From Candidatus Eisenbergiella merdigallinarum (GTDB taxonomy: Bacteria; Bacillota; Clostridia; Lachnospirales; Lachnospiraceae): 64,000 nt of DNA. The stretch is from NCBI GenBank assembly GCA_019119355.1, contig DWXE01000026.1:62001-126000 (forward strand). Reading direction: 5' to 3'. How positions within the stretch are numbered: the first letter of the stretch is position 1; the number at the start of each line of letters is the position of its first letter. The notes below the pieces were generated by a model. That model saw nothing but the letters and a program-made list of their open reading frames with translations, did not search any database and was not told the origin of the DNA. Position numbers and translations under genes: made by a program. Below are positions 8,735 through 18,488 of the stretch, in pieces.

Positions 8735-9130
8735 ATGAGAGAGAAATTTATGCGGTTTATGCAGGGGCGGTACGGGGCGGATCAGTTCGGCCGTTTCCTG
8801 TCGGGGCTGTGCGTGGCGCTGCTGATCATATCCATGTTCTGGGGGCATGAAATCTGGTTTTTGCTGGCCTTCGCGGTCCTGGTCTATAATTATTTCCGCA
8901 TCTTTTCCAAAAATATTCCGAAGCGGTATGCGGAAAATCAGAAGTATCTGGCCATGACGGCGAACCTGCGGCGCGGGATTGCGGCGAAGAAGAGCGAGAT
9001 GGCCCAGAGGCGAACCCATCACATCTACCGTTGTCCCCAGTGCAGGCAGAAGATCCGCGTTCCCAGAGGCAGGGGCAGGATCGAGATCCGCTGTCCCAAA
9101 TGCGACGCCAGGTTCATCAGGAACAGCTGA
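8735..9130 (+). CDS. Small membrane protein with C-terminal zinc ribbon
   Basis: The 131-residue protein has two closely spaced hydrophobic segments (about 20-55), a basic linker and a C-terminal CPQC-x14-CPKC zinc-ribbon-like motif, so it probably presents the ribbon to the cytoplasm. ATG 8735 follows GGAG and the predicted promoter; longer upstream frames run into the tmRNA. It starts a tight cluster with the DUF5685 and J-domain genes, suggesting a shared protein-quality or membrane-associated role. No function is established. Confidence 0.75.
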   Translation: MREKFMRFMQGRYGADQFGRFLSGLCVALLIISMFWGHEIWFLLAFAVLVYNYFRIFSKNIPKRYAENQKYLAMTANLRRGIAAKKSEMAQRRTHHIYRCPQCRQKIRVPRGRGRIEIRCPKCDARFIRNS

Positions 9131-9139
9131 GGGGAAAAT

Positions 9140-9985
9140 ATGTTCGGATACATCATCGTCAACAAACAGGAAATGAAATTCCGGGAGTTCGACTGCTATC
9201 AGTCCTATTACTGCGGCCTGTGCCAGGATTTGAAAAAGCGCTATGGCAGGAGCGGGCAGCTCACCCTGAGCTACGACATGACGTTTTTGATCCTGCTGCT
9301 GTCTTCCCTGTACGAGCCGGATACGCAGCTTTCCTCCTGCAAGTGCGTCGCCCATCCCTTCGAGGCGCACCCGACCCGGCAGAACATTTTTACGGAATAT
9401 GCGGCGGATATGAATCTGCTGCTTTCCTATTACAAATGCGTGGACGACTGGGAGGATGAAAGGAAGCTCACCCGCAGGGCGGCCGCCGCGGCCCTGAAGG
9501 AAAAGTTCGACAGAGTCTGCCGGAAGTATCCCCAAAAGGCGGAACGGATCCGGGAGCTGCTGGAGCAAATCCGCGCCTGTGAAAAGGCGGGAGAGACCAG
9601 CATGGATCTGGCCAGCGGCTGTTTCGGGGAAGTCATGGCGGAAATTTTCGCGTGGCGTCAGGACGAGTGGGAGATGGAGCTGAGAACCGTCGGCTTTTTC
9701 CTCGGGAAATTCATCTATCTGATGGACGCCTATGAGGACATGGAAGAGGACGCCAAAAGCGGAGGATATAACGTCTTTTTGCATAAAAGGACGGAAGAAG
9801 GAAGCGGCGAAGCCTTTGAGGAGAGCGCCCGCCAGATTCTGCAGATGATGATGGCGGAGTGTTCCAGGGCATTTGAGAAGCTGCCGATCCTGGAAAATGT
9901 GGAGATTCTGCGCAACATTCTCTACTCCGGCGTCTGGTGTCGGTACGAGGCGCTGCGCAGAAAGAAGGAAAAGGAAAATGCGTGA
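9140..9985 (+). CDS. DUF5685 family protein
   Basis: The 281-residue protein begins [20 protein letters not shown] and continues [19 protein letters not shown], the N-terminal hallmark of DUF5685, with clustered Cys residues that may bind metal. The rest is predicted helical and contains [19 protein letters not shown], another conserved block resembling the Asp-rich motifs of all-helical enzymes. It starts nine bases after the zinc-ribbon gene and overlaps the J-domain gene by eight bases. The biochemical role is unknown; the coupling to a J-protein is the best hint. Confidence 0.8.
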   Translation: MFGYIIVNKQEMKFREFDCYQSYYCGLCQDLKKRYGRSGQLTLSYDMTFLILLLSSLYEPDTQLSSCKCVAHPFEAHPTRQNIFTEYAADMNLLLSYYKCVDDWEDERKLTRRAAAAALKEKFDRVCRKYPQKAERIRELLEQIRACEKAGETSMDLASGCFGEVMAEIFAWRQDEWEMELRTVGFFLGKFIYLMDAYEDMEEDAKSGGYNVFLHKRTEEGSGEAFEESARQILQMMMAECSRAFEKLPILENVEILRNILYSGVWCRYEALRRKKEKENA

Positions 9986-10736
9986 CCCATATCAGGTGCT
10001 GGGCGTATCCCGGGATGCGTCGGAGGAAGAAATCAAAAAAGCGTACCGAAAACTGAGCCGGATCTATCATCCCGATGCCAATGTGAACAATCCGAACAAA
10101 GCCCAGGCTGAGGAAAAATTCAAGGAAATCCAGCAGGCTTACCAGCAGATCATGAAGGAGCGGGAGCAGGGCCCGTCCGGATACGGAACCTATGACGGGG
10201 ACGGCCGGAACGCTTCTTCCGGAAACGGGAGTTTTGGAGGCTTCGGCGGGTTCGACGACTTTTTCGGCGGGTTCGGTTACGGGGGCTTCGGCGGCTACGG
10301 GCAGAGCGGCTACGGAACGGGCGGCGCCGAAGGGCAGGACGAATACAGCGTCCATATGAAGGCCGCCATGAATTACATCAACAGCGGCCACTACCGGGAG
10401 GCCCTCAACGTGTTAAACGGCATCGGAGAACGGACGGCCCGGTGGTATTATTACAGTTCCGTGGCGAACCAGGGGATCGGCAACAACGCCGCGGCGCTGG
10501 AGCACGCCGGGAAGGCGGCGGCCATGGAGCCCGGAAACCGGGAATACGCGGTCTGGAAGCAGCGGCTGGAATCGGGAGAGAGCTGGTATGCGGGCAGGCA
10601 GACCCAGTACGGAGGCATGCCGGTGAACACGGGCGGCGGATTCTGCTGGAAGCTGTGCCTGGCCAATCTGATCTGCAACCTCTGCTGCGGCGGAGGCGGG
10701 CTTTGCTGCGGCGGTATGCCCGTACGCTATTATTAA
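9978..10736 (+). CDS. J-domain protein with Gly-rich linker and Cys-rich C-terminus
   Basis: The 252-residue protein starts with a J domain (residues 1-65, DnaK-activating HPD in IYHPDANV), then a Gly/Phe/Tyr-rich linker (about 75-115), a TPR-like helical repeat region (about 120-195, [18 protein letters not shown]) and a C-terminal tail with at least seven Cys in [19 protein letters not shown] and what follows. It lacks the DnaJ zinc-finger and substrate domains, so it is a specialised co-chaperone. ATG 9978 is the only start that preserves the J domain, and it overlaps the DUF5685 gene by eight bases. Confidence 0.85.
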   Translation: MRDPYQVLGVSRDASEEEIKKAYRKLSRIYHPDANVNNPNKAQAEEKFKEIQQAYQQIMKEREQGPSGYGTYDGDGRNASSGNGSFGGFGGFDDFFGGFGYGGFGGYGQSGYGTGGAEGQDEYSVHMKAAMNYINSGHYREALNVLNGIGERTARWYYYSSVANQGIGNNAAALEHAGKAAAMEPGNREYAVWKQRLESGESWYAGRQTQYGGMPVNTGGGFCWKLCLANLICNLCCGGGGLCCGGMPVRYY

Positions 10737-10752
10737 AAAGGAGCGAGCGAAC

Positions 10753-11268
10753 ATGGATGCGATGGTTGTTTATTCCAGTCAGACGGGAAACACCCGCAAA
10801 ATCGCCAACGCGATTTTCGCGGCCATCCCGGGGGACTCCAAGGATATCCAAAATGTGACGGAATACCGGGGAAAGGATGCGGATCTGTTTTTTGTCGGCT
10901 TCTGGACGGACAGGGGGGACTGCGACGCGGAGATCGCGGGCCTGCTGTCCGGCCTCCACGGGAAACGGGTGGCGCTGTTCGGGACCTGCGGCATGGGCGC
11001 GGACGAGGTCTATTACGACCGGATCGCGGAGCGGGTGAAAAAGTGGCTGCCGGCGGACAACGCCTGTCTGGGCTGCTTTTTCTGTCAGGGCAAAATGCCC
11101 ATGCAGGTGCGCAACCGCTATGAATCCATGCTGGACGGAAGCGACAGGGACATTCACCTCCGGCTGATGATCCGCAATTTCGACGAAGCGATGCTTCACC
11201 CCGACCGGGAGGACGAGCGGGCGGCGGCCCGGTTCGCCAGGGAAATTTTCGCCGGAAAGACCGAATAG
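10753..11268 (+). CDS. Flavodoxin-like protein
   Basis: The 171-residue protein has an N-terminal FMN phosphate loop VVYSSQTGNTRKIA, the typical flavodoxin T/S-x-T-G-N-T pattern, then alternating strand/helix segments. FGTCGMGADEVYYDRI corresponds to an FMN-contact loop, and CLGCFFCQGKM may supply redox or metal-binding Cys. The long C-terminal helical extension resembles clostridial BilS-type flavodoxins, but no partner reductase lies nearby, so I leave it unnamed. It starts 16 bases after the J-domain gene with GGAGCG upstream. Confidence 0.75.
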   Translation: MDAMVVYSSQTGNTRKIANAIFAAIPGDSKDIQNVTEYRGKDADLFFVGFWTDRGDCDAEIAGLLSGLHGKRVALFGTCGMGADEVYYDRIAERVKKWLPADNACLGCFFCQGKMPMQVRNRYESMLDGSDRDIHLRLMIRNFDEAMLHPDREDERAAARFAREIFAGKTE

Positions 11269-11304
11269 AACCGAATAAAATCCCATTCTTCTTAAAATCC
11301 CCCA

Positions 11305-11333
11305 TTGCGCTTTTGGGCAATCCGTGATATATA
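11305..11333 (+). promoter_or_regulatory. Probable promoter of the MATE transporter gene
   Basis: TTGCGC (11305-11310) and TATATA (11328-11333) are 17 bases apart, giving a short leader to ATG 11365. AAAATCCCC at 11294-11302 is perfectly complementary to the ribosome-site region GGGGATTTT at 11353-11361, so read-through transcripts from the flavodoxin gene could fold there and hide the start. Confidence 0.4.
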
Positions 11334-11364
11334 CACTGATGAAAAAGCGAAAGGGGATTTTTTT

Positions 11365-12720
11365 ATGACCAAAGATATGACGCAGGGGCATCCGGGCAGA
11401 CTGATCCTGGGATTCGCGGTTCCGCTGCTGTTCGGCAATCTGTTCCAGCAGTTTTACAACCTGATGGATACCCTGATCGTGGGGAAATTTCTGGGCGTGA
11501 CGCAGCTGGCGGCGGTGGGGGCCACGGGGTCCGTCAACTTCCTGATCATCGGGTTCTGCACGGGTATCTGCAGCGGCTTCGCCATCCCCATTTCGCAGAA
11601 GTTCGGGGCGAAGGACGAGAGCGGGATGCGGCGCTACATCGCCAACAGCGTCTGGGTTTCCGCCGCGTTTACGGCGGTGCTGACCGTTCTGACGGTGGCG
11701 CTGTGCCGGACGATTCTGGTCTGGATGAAGACGCCGGCGGACATCATCGACGATTCCTACGCCTACATCGTCATCATCTTTGCGGGGATCCCGGTAACGA
11801 TCCTCTATAATCTGACTTCCGCCATCATCCGTTCCATGGGGGATTCCAAAACGCCGGTCATCTTTCTGGTCCTCGCCGCGCTCCTGAACATCGTGCTGGA
11901 CCTGTTCTGCATTCTGGCCCTTCACATGGGCGTTGCGGGAGCGGCGGTGGCCACGGTGATTTCCCAGGCCGTTTCCGGCGTCTGCTGTCTGGTCTACATG
12001 AGAAAAAAATACGGGATCCTGCGGATGAGCCGGGAAGAACTGCGCTTTTCCCCGCGCATGGCGGGACGGCTGATCGTCATGGGCGTCCCCATGGGCCTGC
12101 AGTATTCCGTCACCGCCATCGGCAGCGTCGTTTTGCAGAGCGCGGTGAACGCTCTGGGCTCCATGGCGGTGGCTTCCGTGACGGCCGCCGGCAAAATCAG
12201 CATGTTTTTCTGCTGTCCCTTCGACGCCCTGGGGGCCACGATGGCCACCTTTGCCGGGCAGAATGCGGGGGCCGGGAAGCCGGACCGGATCCGCAGGGGG
12301 CTTCGGGCCGGAAACCTGTTCGGCATCGTCTACGCGGCGGCGGCCTTCGCCTTTCTGGCGGCTGCGGGCGGATCCGTGGCCCTGCTGTTCGTGGATTCCT
12401 CGGAAACTGAGATTTTGAAAAACGTGCAGATGATGCTGACGGCCAACGGCGCGTTTTACATCGCCCTCGTTTTTGTGAACAACGTCCGGTTTCTCATCCA
12501 GGGGATCGGCTACAGCGGGCTGGCGATCTTTTCGGGCGCCAGCGAGATGGTGGCGCGGGCCGTGGCGGGTTTCCTCCTGGTGCCCGTGTTCGGATTTTCG
12601 GCCGTGTGCTTCGCCAACCCCCTGGCCTGGGTCATGGCGGATCTGTTTTTGATTCCCGCCTGTTTCTTCCTGATGAAACGGACGGAAAGGGAGCTGGCCT
12701 ATAAAAAACCGGGGCAATAA
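11365..12720 (+). CDS. MATE family efflux transporter
   Basis: The 451-residue protein has twelve predicted membrane helices in two homologous bundles. Near the N-terminus PLLFGNLFQQFYNLMDTLIV is the characteristic MATE/DinF-type motif; PMGLQYSVTAIG and NVRFLIQGIGYSG are the equivalent segments of the second half. Family members export cationic drugs or metabolites in exchange for Na+ or H+. ATG 11365 follows AAGGGGA; an upstream in-frame start at 11305 lies in the promoter. Substrate unknown. Confidence 0.9.
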   Translation: MTKDMTQGHPGRLILGFAVPLLFGNLFQQFYNLMDTLIVGKFLGVTQLAAVGATGSVNFLIIGFCTGICSGFAIPISQKFGAKDESGMRRYIANSVWVSAAFTAVLTVLTVALCRTILVWMKTPADIIDDSYAYIVIIFAGIPVTILYNLTSAIIRSMGDSKTPVIFLVLAALLNIVLDLFCILALHMGVAGAAVATVISQAVSGVCCLVYMRKKYGILRMSREELRFSPRMAGRLIVMGVPMGLQYSVTAIGSVVLQSAVNALGSMAVASVTAAGKISMFFCCPFDALGATMATFAGQNAGAGKPDRIRRGLRAGNLFGIVYAAAAFAFLAAAGGSVALLFVDSSETEILKNVQMMLTANGAFYIALVFVNNVRFLIQGIGYSGLAIFSGASEMVARAVAGFLLVPVFGFSAVCFANPLAWVMADLFLIPACFFLMKRTERELAYKKPGQ

Positions 12721-12793
12721 AGTCACAGTTTTTACATAATTTCCTGTTATACTGAAAAAAATGACGGGAAGTCAGAGAAAGGCGGATGGCAAG

Positions 12794-13471
12794 ATGGAAA
12801 AGGGAAAGATTCTCGTGGTGGACGATGAGAGCAGGATGCGCAAGCTGGTGAAGGACTTTCTGCAGAGAGAGGGATTCGAGGTGCTGGAGGCCGGCGACGG
12901 AAGCGAGGCCCTGGATCTGTTTTTCGCGGATAAGGACATCGCGCTGATCATCCTGGACGTGATGATGCCGAAGATGGACGGATGGCAGGTCTGCAGGGAA
13001 ATCCGCGGCTATTCCAAAGTGCCCATCATCATGCTCACGGCGAGAGCGGATGAAAAGGATGAACTGCAGGGGTTTGAGCTGGGCGTGGATGAATACATTT
13101 CCAAGCCCTTCAGCCCCAGGATCCTGGTGGCCAGGGTGGAGGCTGTGCTGCGCCGGACGGGAAAGGGCGGCGACGGGAGCGAAATCCTGGACGTGGGCGG
13201 CATCCATCTGGACAAGGCGGCGCATCTGGTGGAAATCGACGGAAAAACCGTGGACTTAAGCTACAAGGAATTCGAGCTGCTGGCCTATTTCATGGAAAAC
13301 AGGGGCATCGCGCTCTCCCGGGAGAAGATTTTGAACAACGTCTGGAATTACGATTACTTCGGGGATGCCAGAACCATCGACACCCACGTGAAGAAGCTCC
13401 GCAGCAAGCTGGGGGACAAGGGCGAACTGATCAGGACCATCTGGGGGATGGGGTATAAGCTGGAGGCATGA
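12794..13471 (+). CDS. OmpR-family response regulator
   Basis: The 225-residue regulator has a receiver with DDE at 10-12, phosphoacceptor D55 in LIILDVMMPKMDG, Thr in IIMLTA and Lys in YISKPF, then a winged-helix DNA-binding domain ending TIWGMGYKLEA. ATG 12794 follows an AAAGGCGG-type ribosome site; the in-frame ATG at 12761 has none. A -10-like TATACT lies at 12748-12753. Its end overlaps the kinase start by four bases (ATGA), so the pair is translationally coupled. No obvious target operon adjoins it. Confidence 0.92.
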   Translation: MEKGKILVVDDESRMRKLVKDFLQREGFEVLEAGDGSEALDLFFADKDIALIILDVMMPKMDGWQVCREIRGYSKVPIIMLTARADEKDELQGFELGVDEYISKPFSPRILVARVEAVLRRTGKGGDGSEILDVGGIHLDKAAHLVEIDGKTVDLSYKEFELLAYFMENRGIALSREKILNNVWNYDYFGDARTIDTHVKKLRSKLGDKGELIRTIWGMGYKLEA

Positions 13472-14970
13472 CCATGAAACATTCCATCGGCAGACAGCTG
13501 GCGGGCGTATTTATCGGGCTGATGGCGGGCACCATCCTGCTCTGCTGGTTCATCAACAGCACTTTTCTGCAGAAATACTACGTTCATAATAAAGAAAGGG
13601 TGCTGCTGGAAGTGTATCGGGAGCTGCAGGAGGCCGTCCTGGGGGACGGGATGGAGTCCGAGACGTTCCAGCTTCAGCTGCAGCAGAGCTGCTCCAGGTA
13701 TAATCTGTCCCTGCTGGTGATGGATGCGAATTCCAGGCCCGTGATGACCTTTCGGGGAGACGAATTCATCCGTCAGCAGCTGTGGCAGCATATCTTTATG
13801 AATACGGACGAGACGGCGACGGTGATGAAGCAGACGGATCAGTACGTGATCCAGCGCGTGGGGGACGAGAGATCCCGGATGGAATATATCGAAATCTGGG
13901 GGATTCTGGGAAACGGGAATTTTTTTCTGATCCGCTCCGCGCTGGAAGGAATTCAGGACAGCGTTCAGATCGCAAACCGCTTTCTGGCCTATGTGGGCGT
14001 CCTGGGGGCCATCGCCAGCGGGATCATCATCTGGCTGGTGGCGCGCAGAATCGCGGACCCCATCCTGCAGCTGGCGGAGATTTCCGAGCGCATGACTCAC
14101 CTGGATTTCGACGCCAGATACCAGGGGGAGGACGGCAACGAGATTTCCCTGCTGGGCGAAAACATCAACAAGCTGTCGGATACGCTGGAAACCACCATTT
14201 CTGAACTCAAGACGGCCAACAATGAACTGAAGAAGGATATCGAGAAAAAGAACCGGGTGGATGAAATGCGCCGGGAGTTTCTCTCCAACGTTTCCCACGA
14301 GCTCAAAACCCCCATCGCCCTGATACAGGGGTACGCCGAAGGCCTTCAGGAGGGAATCAGCGACGATCCGGAGAGCAGGAGCTTTTACTGCAGCGTGATC
14401 GTGGACGAGGCTTCCAAAATGAACAACATGGTCAAAAAGCTGCTCACCTTAAACCAGCTGGAATTCGGGAACGATCCGGTTTCCATGGAGCGTTTCGACA
14501 TTACGGCCATGGTGGACAACTATCTGCAGTCCGCCAGAATCCTGGCGGATCAGAACGGGATCGACGTGCGGATGGACCGGAAGGAGCCGGTTTATGTCTG
14601 GGGCGACGAATTCAAGACGGAAGAAGTGCTGATGAACTATTTTTCCAACGCGGTGAACCACTGCGAAGGGGAAAAGGTGATCGAGGTGAAGATCGAGACC
14701 CGGAACGGCCATGCCAGGGTATCCGTTTTCAACACGGGCGCTCCGATCCCGGAGGACTCCCTGCCCCATCTGTGGGAGAAGTTCTATAAGGTGGACAAGG
14801 CGCGGACCAGGGAATACGGCGGGAGCGGGGTCGGCCTCTCCATCGTCAAGGCCATCATGGAGTCCATGAATCAGCAATACGGAGTGATCAACTACGAAAA
14901 CGGGGTAGCCTTCTGGTTCGAGCTGGAACAGGTGGGAGACCGCGGCAAAGCGGTTCCGTCTTCCTGCTGA
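13468..14970 (+). CDS. Sensor histidine kinase
   Basis: The 500-residue kinase has an N-terminal helix (about 9-30), an extracytoplasmic sensor region of about 140 residues, a second helix (about 172-195), HAMP, a coiled coil, and HisKA FLSNVSHELKTPIALIQG with phosphoacceptor H277. The HATPase domain has NYFSNAVNHC and GGSGVGLSIVKAI. The sensor region is not assigned to a ligand family. The design is that of general envelope-stress or phosphate-type kinases, partnered with the overlapping regulator upstream. Confidence 0.92.
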   Translation: MTMKHSIGRQLAGVFIGLMAGTILLCWFINSTFLQKYYVHNKERVLLEVYRELQEAVLGDGMESETFQLQLQQSCSRYNLSLLVMDANSRPVMTFRGDEFIRQQLWQHIFMNTDETATVMKQTDQYVIQRVGDERSRMEYIEIWGILGNGNFFLIRSALEGIQDSVQIANRFLAYVGVLGAIASGIIIWLVARRIADPILQLAEISERMTHLDFDARYQGEDGNEISLLGENINKLSDTLETTISELKTANNELKKDIEKKNRVDEMRREFLSNVSHELKTPIALIQGYAEGLQEGISDDPESRSFYCSVIVDEASKMNNMVKKLLTLNQLEFGNDPVSMERFDITAMVDNYLQSARILADQNGIDVRMDRKEPVYVWGDEFKTEEVLMNYFSNAVNHCEGEKVIEVKIETRNGHARVSVFNTGAPIPEDSLPHLWEKFYKVDKARTREYGGSGVGLSIVKAIMESMNQQYGVINYENGVAFWFELEQVGDRGKAVPSSC

Positions 14971-15053
14971 CCCGTTTTGCTGCGCCCGGCCGTTCCGATT
15001 GCCGCGGGATGGCCGGCTGCCGGCATTTCACGGGCAAATTTTGAAAAAAACAG

Positions 15054-15082
15054 TTGAAAAAAGCTGATTTTTAAGATACACT
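15054..15082 (+). promoter_or_regulatory. Promoter of efp
   Basis: TTGAAA (15054-15059) and TACACT (15077-15082) with 17-base spacing place the transcription start about 40 bases before the efp ATG. The gene has its own AGGAGG-type ribosome site at about 15112-15119. Confidence 0.65.
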
Positions 15083-15128
15083 TGTAAAGGATTTAAACCG
15101 TGAAAGAGGATCAGGAGGAAGAGACAGT

Positions 15129-15686
15129 ATGATTTCTGCAGGTGATTTCAGAAATGGCATTACCATCGAATTTGAAGGAAACGTTTATCAGATCATCGAA
15201 TTCCAGCACGTAAAACCCGGTAAGGGAGCTGCTTTTGTTAGAACGAAGTTAAAGAACATCAAGAGCGGCGGTGTGGTCGAGAAGACTTTCCGCCCCACTG
15301 AAAAATGTCCTCAGGCCCGGATCGACAGAAGGGATATGCAGTACCTGTACAATGACGGGGATCTGTACACCTTCATGGATACCGAGACCTACGACCAGAT
15401 TTCCCTCAATCAGGACGCCATCGGCGATGCGCTGAAGTTCGTGAAGGAGAACGAGATCTGCAAGATCTGTTCTCACAACGGCAGCGTATTTGCGGTGGAG
15501 CCCCCCCTGTTCGTGGAGCTGGCCATCACCGAAACCGAGCCCGGATTCAAGGGAGATACCGCCACCGGCGCCAGCAAGCCCGCTACGGTGGAGACCGGCG
15601 CGCAGGTGAACGTTCCGCTGTTCGTTAACGAGGGCGACGTGATCAAGATCGACACCAGGACCGGCGAATATCTGTCCAGAGTCTGA
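15129..15686 (+). CDS. efp: Elongation factor P
   Basis: The 185-residue protein is full length for EF-P: an N-terminal KOW-like domain with tip loop [10 protein letters not shown] (K32 is the position modified in many bacteria), an OB domain, and a third domain ending [16 protein letters not shown], the highly conserved C-terminal signature. EF-P relieves ribosome stalling at polyproline stretches. It is a single gene between its own promoter and terminator; no modification enzyme lies nearby. Confidence 0.97.
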   Translation: MISAGDFRNGITIEFEGNVYQIIEFQHVKPGKGAAFVRTKLKNIKSGGVVEKTFRPTEKCPQARIDRRDMQYLYNDGDLYTFMDTETYDQISLNQDAIGDALKFVKENEICKICSHNGSVFAVEPPLFVELAITETEPGFKGDTATGASKPATVETGAQVNVPLFVNEGDVIKIDTRTGEYLSRV

Positions 15687-15707
15687 CCGGAAAGAACGAA
15701 AGAGAAG

Positions 15708-15757
15708 ACGCCATGCCAGAGCGCGCAAGAATGCGGTTTTGGCATGGCGTTTTTTTT
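15708..15757 (+). terminator. Intrinsic terminator of efp
   Basis: ACGCCATGCCA (15708-15718) pairs perfectly with TGGCATGGCGT (15740-15750), followed by a T run. Between here and groES (15760-16056) the DNA is AT-rich and holds only the groESL promoter and operator. Confidence 0.93.
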
Positions 15758-15941
15758 GCGGGCAGCGGGCCGGGCGGATGCGTTTGCCTGTCCATTTGGC
15801 GACTGCCGCGAGGGCCAGGAAACGGGAAATGTAAAAAAAGTATGAAATCCGTTTTTGAGGGACAAAATAAGAAAAACGAAGAAAAGATTTGAAAAACAGA
15901 GATATCATTAGAAAACATGAGATAAAGTCTCATAAATCGTG

Positions 15942-15970
15942 TTGCATATTTGTGGAAAGGAACATAATAT
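15942..15970 (+). promoter_or_regulatory. SigA-type promoter of groESL
   Basis: TTGCAT (15942-15947) and TAATAT (15965-15970), spacing 17, lie immediately upstream of the CIRCE element, so HrcA bound at CIRCE would cover the transcription start. Confidence 0.65.
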
Positions 15971-15981
15971 ACATATAGTGT

Positions 15982-16008
15982 TTAGCACTCGACATAAATG
16001 AGTGCTAA
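15982..16008 (+). promoter_or_regulatory. CIRCE operator (HrcA binding site)
   Basis: TTAGCACTC (15982-15990), nine bases, GAGTGCTAA (16000-16008) is an exact match to the CIRCE consensus for the heat-shock repressor HrcA. The hrcA gene itself is not in this window. Confidence 0.97.
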
Positions 16009-16056
16009 CAACTTCACCAAAGAAAGTGAATCTTTCATAATAAGGAGGCAGTTATC

Positions 16057-17996
<1,940 letters not shown>

Positions 17997-18031
17997 AAAA
18001 CGGTTTCTCCGCAGAAAACGAATTTGATATT

Positions 18032-18071
18032 AAAGGGCCCGGCCATCTGCTTTCGATGGCCGGGCCCTTTT
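18032..18071 (+). terminator. Intrinsic terminator after groEL
   Basis: AAAGGGCCCGGCCAT (18032-18046) pairs perfectly with ATGGCCGGGCCCTTT (18056-18070). The flanking A and T tracts mean it could work in both directions, also ending the convergent small gene at 18083-18289. Confidence 0.92.
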
Positions 18072-18082
18072 GCGCAGCCAAT

Positions 18083-18289
18083 TCAGTGCAATCCGTCAAA
18101 TGATGAATGGCATGGCTGAACTGTTGCATCTTCCTTCGGCTGGCCGAAGGGATAGAGATCCCGGTAGACCTCCAGGTCGTCTTCCTCTATGGGCCCGGAA
18201 GGGATCAGCCCGGTGCAGTCCGTAAAGGAAGCGGCGCAGATCTGGTCCTGTTCTTCCGTGATATTGTAATCCTCGTCTTTCATATTCAT
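18083..18289 (-). CDS. Small acidic protein with TGLIP motif (unknown function)
   Basis: This 68-residue protein, MNMKDEDYNITEEQDQICAA at its start, is strongly acidic and carries TDCTGLIPSG followed by EEDDLEVYRDLYPFG. Similar short proteins with a TGLIP core are, as I recall, widespread and uncharacterised in Lachnospiraceae. ATG 18289 is chosen because AGAAGGAA sits seven bases upstream; a TTG at 18337 would add 16 residues without a good ribosome site. It converges on groEL and shares its bidirectional terminator. Confidence 0.65.
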   Translation of the reverse strand: MNMKDEDYNITEEQDQICAASFTDCTGLIPSGPIEEDDLEVYRDLYPFGQPKEDATVQPCHSSFDGLH

Positions 18290-18366
18290 AAACGCGTTCC
18301 TTCTTTCAAATTTTTCAAAAAAGTCTTTTTTCGACAACAGTATGCGCCCGATTTGGGCGGATTATT

Positions 18367-18397
18367 CCCGGTCCGGATTTCAGACCGGGCTTCCTTT
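18367..18397 (+). terminator. Terminator-like hairpin upstream of spoVAF
   Basis: CCCGGTC (18367-18373) pairs with GACCGGG (18383-18389), followed by a T-rich run. No rightward gene ends just before it, so it may stop read-through or act as a leader element of the spoVAF transcript. Confidence 0.4.
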
Positions 18398-18488
18398 TTT
18401 TGTCAAAAAACCTCCGTGCGATTCCTGCATGATTTTCTCAAAAGGAGGACACAATGGGAGAAAAAGGGCCGGAAGGGAGTTTTTGACC

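Noticed and set aside
10405-12726. 773-codon open frame on the minus strand
   Set aside because: It is antisense to the J-domain, flavodoxin and MATE genes, all of which have clear motifs; the composition is His/Arg/Gly-rich without domains.
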